Assembly (NCBI GenBank): GCA_937858895.1
Contig: CALLZN010000229.1
Span: forward strand, 1-36,527
Length of the DNA stretch: 36,527 nt
Source of the DNA: an uncultured bacterium
GTDB taxonomy: Bacteria; Planctomycetota; UBA1135; GCA-002748355
Reading direction: 5' to 3'
The notes beneath the pieces were generated by a model. That model ran no database searches. It was given only the letters and a program-made list of their open reading frames with translations, and was not told where the DNA came from. Positions within the stretch are counted from its first letter, which is position 1. Each line of letters opens with the position of its first letter. Made by a program: the position numbers and the translations under genes. Positions 24,513 through 32,901 of the stretch are shown here, piece by piece.

Positions 24513-26071
24513 AGTCGCGTCCCCGCGCCCGCGCTGCTGCGGCGGCCATGTTCTCGCTCTGTGTGGGCCTCACGTCGACGGCCTCGCGCAGCCAGGCAGA
24601 GACGCCTGACAAGCCCGCAGGCGCGGACCTCGAAGCCGGAGCCCTGTCGCTGAACGACGGCCGCTTCGTCTTCGGAAAGCCGATCGTGCGCACGAAGGAA
24701 GGCGCGCGCGTCCTCTACGAGCATGGAGCGATCGACGTGCCAGCGTCCCTGATCCGCGACATGTTCGAATCGAAGAGCGAAGTCGCCTACGAACCCAAGG
24801 ACGACAAAGAAAAAGAGCTCTTGGCCAAGGGTCACGTCAATTTCCAAGGCAAGTGGCTACCGAAGGAGTCGGCCACGAAGCAGATCGCCAAGCTGCAAAA
24901 AGAACTCGCTGCACGCATCGAGTCACAGAAGCTGCGGAAGCGCTGGATGAACGCGGTCGTCGTCGAGACCAAGTCGCTCAAGTACAAACACAACTTGCCG
25001 GATGAGCTCTTCGAGTCACTCAAAGAGTTGATGGAGGTCTACTACCAGACCTTCATGAAGTATTGGGGCAAGCGTCCGGTCGGCAAGATAAAGCCAACGG
25101 TCAACCTCTACGCCGACCAAGGCGACTACGAACAGGTGTCCGGTGCGTCGGGCGGGATCGTCGGCTACTACCACCTGCTCTCGAAGGAGCTGCACGTCTT
25201 CTGGGACCGCACGGACCCTGAGTTCACGATCGACGTGCTCTTCCACGAAGCCAACCACATGCTCGTCGACATGATCGACGGTCCGTTCCGCTATCCGCAG
25301 TGGGTCGAAGAGCCGATGGCCGAGTACTACGGCGCGAGCAAGTGGCACGCTGACAAGAAGGAGATGGAGATCGGACGCGTTCAAGCCGGACGCTTCGCCG
25401 AGATCCTCGGCGAGATGCAGGAAGACAAGTGGATGAAGCTCGAGGACCTCATCGGCTCCAACAGCTATCGCTCCTACACCTGGGGATGGAGCTTCGTCTA
25501 CTTCCTCATGCAATCGCCCAAGTACGAGAAGAAGTGGAAGAAGGTCTACCTCGACCTCGCCCACTCACGAAACGTCAAGCGAAGCTTCGAAGGACCCTTC
25601 AAGACCGTCGAAGGCGACGTCGTCAAGAAGCTCCTGCTCGACTCGCTGGGCCACAAGGTCCCCGAGACGCTCGAGCGAGAGTGGCACGACTACTTGAAGA
25701 GCTTGAAGATCGACGAAGTCGACGGCCTCGAGCAAGCAGGACGCAAGCTCCGCACGATGGGGAAGAACAAAGAAGCCAAGGAGATGCTCGCGAAGGCTGT
25801 CGAGGGCGGCGCCAAGTCGCCCTTCACCTACGCAGCCTACGCCCAGGTCCTCAACAAGCCGGGCGAGCGCGAGCAAGCCTTCAAGATGATCAACAAGGCG
25901 ATCGAGCTCGACCCTCTCGAAGCCGAGTTCTATTACATCAAAGGTCGCATGACCGAAGTGACCGGCAAGGACGACGACATCAAGGAAGCCTACCGGCTCT
26001 ACATGCTGGCCTTTGACATCTTCCCCGAGAGCTGGAAGTACCTCGAGGCCGCCGAGCTCATCAAAGACTGA
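24509..26071 (+). CDS. Secreted HExxH (DUF1570-like) metallopeptidase with TPR tail
   Basis: 520 residues. A signal peptide (AAAAAMFSLCVGLTSTASRSQA) precedes an N-terminal domain, then the peptidase core: DVLFHEANHMLVDMIDG supplies HExxH, and PQWVEEPMAEYYGAS supplies the downstream Glu ligand of gluzincins. The C-terminus has TPR-like helix pairs (ANK-rich KEAKEMLAKAVEGGAKSPF, KMINKAIELDPLEAEFY). It is translated in coupling with the preceding pseudoenzyme. Likely an exported protease or peptidase of unknown substrate. Its end overlaps the convergent FabD-like gene by 11 bases. Confidence 0.87.
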   Translation: MKSRPRARAAAAAMFSLCVGLTSTASRSQAETPDKPAGADLEAGALSLNDGRFVFGKPIVRTKEGARVLYEHGAIDVPASLIRDMFESKSEVAYEPKDDKEKELLAKGHVNFQGKWLPKESATKQIAKLQKELAARIESQKLRKRWMNAVVVETKSLKYKHNLPDELFESLKELMEVYYQTFMKYWGKRPVGKIKPTVNLYADQGDYEQVSGASGGIVGYYHLLSKELHVFWDRTDPEFTIDVLFHEANHMLVDMIDGPFRYPQWVEEPMAEYYGASKWHADKKEMEIGRVQAGRFAEILGEMQEDKWMKLEDLIGSNSYRSYTWGWSFVYFLMQSPKYEKKWKKVYLDLAHSRNVKRSFEGPFKTVEGDVVKKLLLDSLGHKVPETLEREWHDYLKSLKIDEVDGLEQAGRKLRTMGKNKEAKEMLAKAVEGGAKSPFTYAAYAQVLNKPGEREQAFKMINKAIELDPLEAEFYYIKGRMTEVTGKDDDIKEAYRLYMLAFDIFPESWKYLEAAELIKD

Positions 26072-27020
26072 GCATGCGTTCGACGTGCCCAAGCGGGGCG
26101 CGCAGCGACGCACCAGGCGCGAGGAGCTGCACGCGCGTCGGCGCAAAGTCGAGCAACGCAACGCGCAAGGCCGTGGTCAGGTCGAAGGTCGACGTGACCT
26201 GGGCACCGACCGTGTAGTCGAAGAGCGCCTCGACGTCCGTCGAGAGCGGGCTCCAGATGAAGCCGCGGCCATCCACGAGCGGCACCCGCGGCGCCGACAT
26301 CGGCAAGTCCTCGAGGGCACGGCGAGCGCGCTCGGCGACATCTGCGAGCAGCTTCGTGTGAAAGGGCCCGTGGAAGGGCAAGCGAAAGGGAAAGTCGCGC
26401 TTACCGAGGACGACGCGCGGCAGGCGTTCGAGCAGGAGGAGCGTCGCTTCTTCGTCGCCAGCCAGCACCACGTGACCGCCGAGGCGGATCGAGACGTCGG
26501 CACTGCGGCCCTCGCGCCGCAAGCGATCGAGGATGTCGACCAAGAGCGCCTCACGCTCGGGCAAGACCCGCCAGTCCTCGTCGAGCAGCGTCCAGAGGAC
26601 CTGGCCTCCGCCGGGGCCCTCTTCTTGGAGCTTCGCCATCGTGGCGACGAGGCGCATGCCGTCCTCGGCTTCGAGGGCGCCGCTCACGACGAGGGCCGAG
26701 TAGAAGCCGAGCGAGTTGCCGGCCACGACGACCGGACTGGCGACGCGCGTCGCGAGCCGAGCGTCGAGGATCGAGCACGCGAAGATGAGCGGCGAGGCGT
26801 GGAGCCCCGGGAGCATGCGCGCCGGCTTGAAGGCCTCGGAGCGGTCGAGGTCGAGCATGGTCGGCGCTTCGGGCAGGATGGCTTCGCGCACGGCTTCGAG
26901 GCTCTCCTCGAGCGCCGCGCCTTCGTCACCGAGCTCGTTCACGAGCCGACTCAGCGTCCCGAGCTCCTCGCGGCCGTAAGAGCCGCGTCCAGGGCACAAG
27001 AAGAAGACCGCCTCGCTCAT
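26061..27020 (-). CDS. FabD-like acyl-CoA:ACP acyltransferase
   Basis: 319 residues. The acyltransferase nucleophile elbow is VVAGNSLGFYSA (Ser103 in GxSxG; the usual GHSLG His is Asn). The second catalytic residue is the His in LPFHGPFHT. The N-terminal LCPGRGSYG corresponds to PGQGSQ of FabD. It would move malonyl or another acyl group from CoA to ACP. It overlaps the fused dehydrogenase gene by 4 bases, so its acyl substrate may come from that enzyme (for example a branched acyl-CoA); this is inference. Confidence 0.82.
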   Translation of the reverse strand: MSEAVFFLCPGRGSYGREELGTLSRLVNELGDEGAALEESLEAVREAILPEAPTMLDLDRSEAFKPARMLPGLHASPLIFACSILDARLATRVASPVVVAGNSLGFYSALVVSGALEAEDGMRLVATMAKLQEEGPGGGQVLWTLLDEDWRVLPEREALLVDILDRLRREGRSADVSIRLGGHVVLAGDEEATLLLLERLPRVVLGKRDFPFRLPFHGPFHTKLLADVAERARRALEDLPMSAPRVPLVDGRGFIWSPLSTDVEALFDYTVGAQVTSTFDLTTALRVALLDFAPTRVQLLAPGASLRAPLGHVERMLSL

Positions 27021-29317
27021 CGGGACCTCGTGAGGCTCGCGACCTCGCTGATCAGGGCTTCGAAGGCGGCGCTGACGTCGGCATCTTGGGGAAGCACGAA
27101 GCGATCCGCTGGGCCGAGGGGGACGTAGCTGTCCTCGGCGGTGACGCGGCGGAGCGGCAGACCGCGAAGCGACGGCGCTTCGGCCAAGGCGGCGAGGAGC
27201 GCTTCGGCGACACCTCCGCCCGTGCGACGACACTCGTCGAGCACGAGGACAGCGTCGGCCTCGTGGGCACAGCGCAGGACGTCTGCCGTGGGCAGCGGCG
27301 CGAGCCAACGGAGGTCCATGACGGTCACGTCGGCAGCGACCCCGCGACGTGCCCGCAAGGCCATCGGCACACCGTTGCCATAGGTCACGCAGAGAATGCG
27401 CGGCCCCATGCGACCCGCGGGCAGCACGGGCGGCAAGTAAATGCGCGGCGTGCCAAAGACTGTCTCGCCGACGACCTCACCTTCGCACAGCTCGTCCACG
27501 TTGCCCGGGCTCGGGTAGTCAAAGCTCCATGCGCCATCGCCCTTCTCGTGGAGGTCCTTGGTCATGTAGAGGGCGATCGGCTCGAGGAAGACACACACGC
27601 GCCGTTCGACCTTGGCAGCCGCGACGCAGGCACGCAGCATGCGCACAGCGTCGTCACCGCGCGAAGGCACCGCGACCACGATGCCCGGAATGTCACGCAG
27701 GACGCCGATCGAGTTGTCGTTGTGGAAGTGCCCACCAAAGCCCTTCTGATAAGCGAGCCCCGCGATGCGCACGACCATCGGGTTGTCCCACTGCCCGTCC
27801 GAGAAGAAGCGCTGCGAACAGGCCTCGCCGCGCAATTGGTCTTCGGCGTTGTGCAGGTAGGCGAGGTATTGGATCTCCGGCAGCGGCAAGAAGCCGAGCT
27901 GCGCCGCGCCGATCGCCGTGCCGAGGATCATCGTCTCGTCGAGCAACGTGTTGAAGACACGACCGACGCCGAAGGTCTCGTAGAGGCCCGTCGTCACGTG
28001 GTAGACGCCACCCTTCTTGGCGACGTCTTCGCCAAAGACGAGGATCTCCTGGTGTTCGAGCATGAGGTCCTTGAGTGCACGCGAGAGCTGCATGGCCATG
28101 TGCCGCGGTCGGTCGCGCTCCGGGAGCTTGTCAGGTCCACCCCAGAGCAGGACGCGTGCTTCTTCCAAGGGCCGACTCTGCAACGCGACTTGCACGACGC
28201 TCGCCTCGGGCGGGAGCAGGTCGCGCACGACCTCCGCCGTCGAGCTGAGCTGGGGGCTCGAAGCAGCGCGCACTGCAGCTCGTTGGATGCGCGCGTCGGT
28301 CGCCGACCAAAGCTCGCGCAGCTCGGCACCACTCGCGAGGCCATGCAGGGTGAGCTCGCGCGACATGCGCAGGATGGGGTCACGCAACTCCGTGGCCTCG
28401 ATCTGGGCTTCGTCGTGGTAGAGCGCTTCGACGTCGCTGCCGGCGTGGCCGAGCAAGCGAACGACGCGCAGCCTCAAGAATGTCGGCCGCCGTGTCCGCC
28501 GGCAGTGCTCGATCGCCCGCGCACTGGTCGTGTAAGCATCTTCGAGGTCGCCGCCGTCGGCCTCGAAGTAGTCGATGCCTCGCCGCGCTGCGAACTGCGA
28601 ACGAATCCAACCGTCTGGTGTGTGCACCGAGATGCCGATTCCGTTGTCCTCGCACAAGAAAAGGACCGGCACCGGCAAACGCTGCATGCTCGCCCATGCG
28701 GCCGCATTGAAAGCAGTCTGGGCGCTCGCATGGTTGCAGCTCGCATCACCGAAGCTCACGCAAACGATGGCGTCGTGCGGCAAGCGCTGGGTGGCACCAA
28801 GCCCGCGCAAGCGCCGCGCGCGATCGAGTGCGAAGGCCATGCCGACCGCCTTGGGCAACTGACTCGCGATCGTCGATGTCTGCGGTGGAATCCAAGCTGC
28901 GAGGCTGCCCCAGACCTTGTGACGCCCTCCGCTGACCGGGTCGAGGCGGCTCGCGCAGAACGAAAGCAGGGTGTCGTGAAGGGGCGTCTGTCCCGGCAGC
29001 TTCGCGAGGCGCGCGAGCACGAAGGCACCGCTGCGGTAGTGGAGGAGCGAAGGGTCGTCGACGCGCAGCAGGCGGCCGAGGACGGCGTTGCCTTCATGGC
29101 CGGCGCTCCCGATCGTGTAGTAGCCGCGCCCTTCGTTCTTGAGTTCGCGGGCCGCGAAGTCGAGCAGGCGACTCGTGTAGGCGGCTTCGATGCAAGCGAG
29201 GGCCTCCTCGCGCGGCAAGCGCGACGCCCCGACAGAGGCGCTGCGCGGCAAAGCCTCGAGCTCTGAGAGCAGGGCTTCGATGCGGGATCGAACGATGTCT
29301 TCGCGACGCAGACTCAT
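27017..29317 (-). CDS. 2-oxoacid dehydrogenase E1, alpha and beta subunits fused
   Basis: 766 residues. Residues ~40-370 are the E1 alpha domain: IGSAGHEGN, HYRSGAFVLARL, and the thiamine diphosphate motif from GDASCNHASAQTAFNAA to CEDNGIGIS. Residues ~420-760 are E1 beta: FGEDVAKKGGVYHVTTGL, TLLDETMILGTAIGAA, LPEIQYLAYLHNAEDQLRGE, GGHFHNDNS. This arrangement fits branched-chain 2-oxoacid dehydrogenase-type E1 proteins, which decarboxylate 2-oxoacids and acylate a lipoyl E2. No E2 or E3 lies in the window. It sits between Nudix and FabD-like genes with 4-base overlaps on both sides. Confidence 0.9.
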   Translation of the reverse strand: MSLRREDIVRSRIEALLSELEALPRSASVGASRLPREEALACIEAAYTSRLLDFAARELKNEGRGYYTIGSAGHEGNAVLGRLLRVDDPSLLHYRSGAFVLARLAKLPGQTPLHDTLLSFCASRLDPVSGGRHKVWGSLAAWIPPQTSTIASQLPKAVGMAFALDRARRLRGLGATQRLPHDAIVCVSFGDASCNHASAQTAFNAAAWASMQRLPVPVLFLCEDNGIGISVHTPDGWIRSQFAARRGIDYFEADGGDLEDAYTTSARAIEHCRRTRRPTFLRLRVVRLLGHAGSDVEALYHDEAQIEATELRDPILRMSRELTLHGLASGAELRELWSATDARIQRAAVRAASSPQLSSTAEVVRDLLPPEASVVQVALQSRPLEEARVLLWGGPDKLPERDRPRHMAMQLSRALKDLMLEHQEILVFGEDVAKKGGVYHVTTGLYETFGVGRVFNTLLDETMILGTAIGAAQLGFLPLPEIQYLAYLHNAEDQLRGEACSQRFFSDGQWDNPMVVRIAGLAYQKGFGGHFHNDNSIGVLRDIPGIVVAVPSRGDDAVRMLRACVAAAKVERRVCVFLEPIALYMTKDLHEKGDGAWSFDYPSPGNVDELCEGEVVGETVFGTPRIYLPPVLPAGRMGPRILCVTYGNGVPMALRARRGVAADVTVMDLRWLAPLPTADVLRCAHEADAVLVLDECRRTGGGVAEALLAALAEAPSLRGLPLRRVTAEDSYVPLGPADRFVLPQDADVSAAFEALISEVASLTRSR

Positions 29318-29883
29318 GGAGCCGTCCGCTCGAAGATGGTCTCCGGCCCATCGTGCAACTCCAAGTAGACGAGGGCAGCGAGCACGAGGGCATGGTCGGT
29401 CTCACCGGCGCGGATCGCTGTGCGAAGCTCGGCCGTCGTCAGCTCGACGACTTCGAGGTCCTCGCCCGGGTCCTGGTCGAGGTCCCCGACGCGCTGACAG
29501 CCGCGAGCCAACACCGTCCCACAACGATTCATCATGATCGAAGGGTTGGGATTGACGTCGCCTAGCAGGACCAGCTCGCGCGCGGCGTAGCCCGACTCTT
29601 CGCGCAGCTCGCGTCGCGCGGCTTCGAGGTAGCCTTCACCGGGATCGATGGCGCCGCCCGGCAGCTCGAGCGTGAAGCTGTCACTACCGTGTCGGTACTG
29701 ACGCACGAGCACGACCTTGCCAGCATCGGTGAAGGGGACGACGTTGACCCAGTCCCTGCAGCCAACGAGAAAGAAGCCGTGCTCCCCCTGCGTACGCGGG
29801 GAGCGGCGCCTTGCCTCGACGACCTCGAAGGACGAGAGCTTGGTCAGGGTTCGCCGGCTCAGCTCCGGCCACGGCTCCAACAT
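29314..29883 (-). CDS. Nudix hydrolase, ADP-ribose pyrophosphatase type
   Basis: 189 residues. The Nudix box at ~77-99 reads GGAIDPGEGYLEAARREL followed by REESG. The preceding VRQYRHGSDSFTLELPGG is typical of ADP-sugar pyrophosphatases. Predicted to split ADP-ribose into AMP and ribose 5-phosphate. ATG 29883 fits the family's N-terminus (WPELSRRTL). It is first in the operon and overlaps the E1 gene by 4 bases. The divergent methyltransferase starts 79 bases away. Confidence 0.9.
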   Translation of the reverse strand: MLEPWPELSRRTLTKLSSFEVVEARRRSPRTQGEHGFFLVGCRDWVNVVPFTDAGKVVLVRQYRHGSDSFTLELPGGAIDPGEGYLEAARRELREESGYAARELVLLGDVNPNPSIMMNRCGTVLARGCQRVGDLDQDPGEDLEVVELTTAELRTAIRAGETDHALVLAALVYLELHDGPETIFERTAP

Positions 29884-29962
29884 GGCGAGGACGTTAGCAG
29901 TCGCCCCAGAAACTCTGAAGAGCTGTGCTCGGAGCCCACGCCTTGCCGATAAGGACCATGCC

Positions 29963-30820
29963 ATGGCCTATCGACCGCCGCGCTTCTTGTTCCGTCGCTA
30001 CGAAATCCTGCGCAGCATCGGTGCTGGGCGGCGCTTCCTCGAGGTCGGCGCCGCGGACCTCAGCCTGTCGATCGACTTGCTCGATCGCTTCGACGAGGGC
30101 CTCGCCATCGACCTTTGTGACGACCTGGAAGAGAGCTACGCCCGGCTGCCGCGCGAGCTGCGCGCTAGGCTCGCGGTCCGCCGTGTCGATGTCGAAACCG
30201 TCGCACGCGAAGCGACCAACCACGCCGCCTTCGACGCCGTCGTCTGCTGCGAAGTCCTCGAGCACGTCGAGGACGACCGGGGCTTTCTGCGCGCGTTGCG
30301 CGCCTGCCTCGCGCCTGGTGGCCGCCTCGCCCTCTCGGTGCCGTCGCGGATGAAGTACTGGTCACGGCACGACGAGGTGGTCGGTCACCTGCGTCGCTAC
30401 GAAAAGCACGAACTGAAGCAGCTCCTCGAGGAGGCCGGCTTCGAAGCCGTCGATATTCGCTCCTACGGCTTCCCCTGGGTCAACGTGCTGCGCATCCCGC
30501 GCCTGCTCCTGGCCAAGCGGCAAGAGCGCGAACGCGCGAGTTGGTCACAACGCGAACAGACGATCCGCAGCAACCACCAGCAGATCCCCGAGCGCCTCGC
30601 GAGTTCGCGCATCGGGCTCATCGTGAACAGCTTCACGGTCGCACCGCTTGCCTTCCTGTCGCGAGCCTTCGGAAGCTTCGATTGGTCGGATGGATATGTG
30701 GTCCTTGCGCGAGCGTCACGAGTCGATCATGGCGAGGCGCCGCACACAGCAACTCGTGAGTCAGCTCCAAGGACCAGCGCCGCGCCCATTGCCAGCACCA
30801 GGACTGTCGTCAACGCTTGA
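29963..30820 (+). CDS. Class I SAM-dependent methyltransferase
   Basis: 285 residues. SAM-binding motif I is FLEVGAADLSLSIDLL, motif II ends in LAIDLCDD, and the post-motif region reads FDAVVCCEVLEHVEDD and LAPGGRLALSVPS, as in UbiG/COQ5-like or glycan-associated methyltransferases. Residues ~150-250 contain a basic segment (LLLAKRQERERASWSQREQ) and then a hydrophobic patch. The substrate is unknown. The last ~30 residues are low complexity and overlap the convergent gene by 11 bases. Confidence 0.87.
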   Translation: MAYRPPRFLFRRYEILRSIGAGRRFLEVGAADLSLSIDLLDRFDEGLAIDLCDDLEESYARLPRELRARLAVRRVDVETVAREATNHAAFDAVVCCEVLEHVEDDRGFLRALRACLAPGGRLALSVPSRMKYWSRHDEVVGHLRRYEKHELKQLLEEAGFEAVDIRSYGFPWVNVLRIPRLLLAKRQERERASWSQREQTIRSNHQQIPERLASSRIGLIVNSFTVAPLAFLSRAFGSFDWSDGYVVLARASRVDHGEAPHTATRESAPRTSAAPIASTRTVVNA

Positions 30821-31397
30821 GGCCAAGCGCATCGACTTCGAACGCTGTGGAACGGCACCGCGTGCACCTGGCGCTCCATTCGACGCTGACGACGAGCTTG
30901 CCGTTCTTGGCGTCCCGCACATCGAGGCGGTGGTAGACGTCGATGTCGTTGCAGTAGAGCTGTTGGCCGCGCGTGCGATAGACGGCCGTCTTGCCGGGTA
31001 GGATCTCGACGAAACCCTGCTTGTCGGGCTTGGGGGCGTGCGGCGTGCGGACGAAGTCGCGACCAGCTTGGAACCAGAGGCTGCGCCCGCTCTGGTTGTG
31101 GATGGCAGCGATCTGGGACGCGACACACGGCGCCGTGTCGAGGCAGGTGTTGGCTACGAGATCACAGCGCCCGGAACGACCGACGACCGCGACGAAGAAG
31201 ACGGTCGCAGCCTTTTCGAAGCCCGCCTGATAGCGAATGCGCACTCCGTTGCGATAGTCGTGCTCCGAGCTACCGATGAGCGAGCAGCCCCGGCAAGGCT
31301 GGATGCGCCGGATCGGGTCGTCCGAATGCGGACTCTCCGGAGCCACGAGGAGGGGCAGCAGCCAGAGGCTCGCTGCGACAAGGATGTGGGGCATCAT
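30810..31397 (-). CDS. Hypothetical secreted Cys-rich protein
   Basis: 195 residues. A signal peptide (MMPHILVAASLWLLPLLVA) precedes a beta-rich body with several cysteines (PCRGC, GRCDLVANTC, APCVAS, YCNDID, CTRC), suggesting disulfides after export. AAGGAGAG lies just upstream of the ATG, and the start overlaps the upstream gene's stop by 4 bases. I do not recognise the family. An exported disulfide protein fits a genome with a dedicated DsbD. Confidence 0.7.
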   Translation of the reverse strand: MMPHILVAASLWLLPLLVAPESPHSDDPIRRIQPCRGCSLIGSSEHDYRNGVRIRYQAGFEKAATVFFVAVVGRSGRCDLVANTCLDTAPCVASQIAAIHNQSGRSLWFQAGRDFVRTPHAPKPDKQGFVEILPGKTAVYRTRGQQLYCNDIDVYHRLDVRDAKNGKLVVSVEWSARCTRCRSTAFEVDALGLKR

Positions 31398-32131
31398 CGC
31401 TGCTCTCCTTCTGTAGGCGCCTCACTACGGGCCAAGCTGAGGAGCGGCTCGATCACGGCGCGGATCGGCGCGGACAACTCGGACGGAAGCGCCGACGCGC
31501 GCAGCCGCAGAGTCAAGACGGCGATCCTGGTATCGATCGCTAGCAAAGCGTCGTCACTCGATGGCTCGATGCGAAAGGACGCTCGCGCAGCGGCCGACGC
31601 TCGACGTTCGACGTCGACCGTGCACTTGCCTTCGGCGATGAGGGCCGGCAGCTCGGCGAGCATCGCGAACCAGAGATCGCCGTGCGTGGCGACGATCGGA
31701 TTGCCCGAGGGCCCCATGGCGACCTCCTGCTGCCAGAGCCCGCGCAGACGGGCGAGGGCTTCGCGACAGTCGTCGACGGCGTCGCTACAGTCCTGATGAC
31801 CAAAGCCGTCTCGTTCGAGCGCTCGAGCTAGGGATCGATCGAGACCGACGTCTTCGAAGACGATGTCCACGATGGCGCGCTGTTCGGCGTAGGCGAGTTC
31901 AGCTCGAGCAATCGTTGGATCCCGGGCCAAGTCACCGATGTCGTCGCAGGATCCAGGCATCGTGGTTGACGCCGCCACTTCGCTCGCTGCCGTCGCCAAA
32001 ACGGCGCCGATCTTCGTCACGGGCTGGTACGACGCGACGACGCGTCGCTCGCGCCCGACCACGAAGAGCAGTCCCGCCGCGACCAAGGCAACGAGACTCA
32101 CGACCAGGCAAAAGCACCTCAAGTTCCTCAT
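31394..32131 (-). CDS. Hypothetical membrane-anchored protein
   Basis: 245 residues. GGGAGGTG lies a few bases before ATG 32131. An N-terminal anchor (FCLVVSLVALVAAGLLFVV) is followed by a helical extracytoplasmic domain (RDPTIARAELAYAEQRA, CSDAVDDCREALARLRGL). No family recognised. It overlaps the downstream secreted-protein gene by 4 bases and probably forms a two-gene operon with it. Confidence 0.7.
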   Translation of the reverse strand: MRNLRCFCLVVSLVALVAAGLLFVVGRERRVVASYQPVTKIGAVLATAASEVAASTTMPGSCDDIGDLARDPTIARAELAYAEQRAIVDIVFEDVGLDRSLARALERDGFGHQDCSDAVDDCREALARLRGLWQQEVAMGPSGNPIVATHGDLWFAMLAELPALIAEGKCTVDVERRASAAARASFRIEPSSDDALLAIDTRIAVLTLRLRASALPSELSAPIRAVIEPLLSLARSEAPTEGEQR

Positions 32132-32247
32132 GTTCACCTCCCGGGGTCCGCTATGGGCCCCGCAGAGAAAGGGAACGCGCAGCTCGAAATCGTCCCGTGA
32201 CTTGTTGTCTCTTCGAAAAGACCACGCGGAGTTAGACTGTCCACACG

Positions 32248-32883
32248 ATGACGACGCACCACGACCAGACCTTCGCTCCCCCGATTCGCCGCTTGCTCGA
32301 CCGCGTCGCCGTCGCAGCCCGACTCGATGACGTCGAAGCCACATGTCGCGGAGTCAAAGACGCCCTCTGCGAAGAGATCGTCCACGGCGGCCTCGAGCTA
32401 CCTGCGGAGCTCGTGCGGCCAGCACCCGACCGCTACGCGCGGCGCCTGCTCGCCAAGTGCCCCGACAACCTCTTCGCGATCGTGATCATGGTCTGGGGCG
32501 TCGACCAAGGAACGCCGATCCACGACCACGCCGGCAAGTGGTGCGTCGAGTGCGTCTACGAGGGACGCATCAAGGTCACGTCCTACGACCGCCTCGAAGA
32601 CGGCACGACGACAGCGCGCTTCCGCAAGGAGGACGTCGTCTTCGCCGAGAAGGGCAACGCCGGCGCCCTGATCCCACCGCACGACTACCACGTCATCGAG
32701 AACGCTCGTGACGACGAGGCTTCGGTGACGATCCACGTCTACGGCGGCGAGATGGAAGGCTGCCACGCCTTCTTGCCCGTCGATGGCAACAACGAAGCGG
32801 CCAAGAACGAAGCGGGCGAAAGCGCGGACGGCGAACTCTACACCAAGAAGTGGTGCGAGCTCAGCTACACACCGATCGCCTGA
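32248..32883 (+). CDS. Cysteine dioxygenase (cupin)
   Basis: 211 residues. The iron ligands and cofactor residues of type I cysteine dioxygenase are visible: His92 and His94 in TPIHDHAGKWC, Cys99 at the same spacing as rat Cys93, His148 in PPHDYHVIEN, and Tyr165 in TIHVYGGEM, which would form the Cys-Tyr crosslink. The reaction is O2-dependent oxidation of cysteine to cysteine sulfinate in the cytosol. It converges on the Sec-DsbD gene with 18 bases between stops. A 3-mercaptopropionate dioxygenase is the alternative. Confidence 0.88.
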   Translation: MTTHHDQTFAPPIRRLLDRVAVAARLDDVEATCRGVKDALCEEIVHGGLELPAELVRPAPDRYARRLLAKCPDNLFAIVIMVWGVDQGTPIHDHAGKWCVECVYEGRIKVTSYDRLEDGTTTARFRKEDVVFAEKGNAGALIPPHDYHVIENARDDEASVTIHVYGGEMEGCHAFLPVDGNNEAAKNEAGESADGELYTKKWCELSYTPIA

Positions 32884-32901
32884 AAATCGCCGGCTGCGCG
32901 C

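Noticed and set aside
27086..29266. 726-residue plus-strand open frame
   Set aside because: Antisense shadow of the fused E1 gene, whose thiamine diphosphate motifs are clear.
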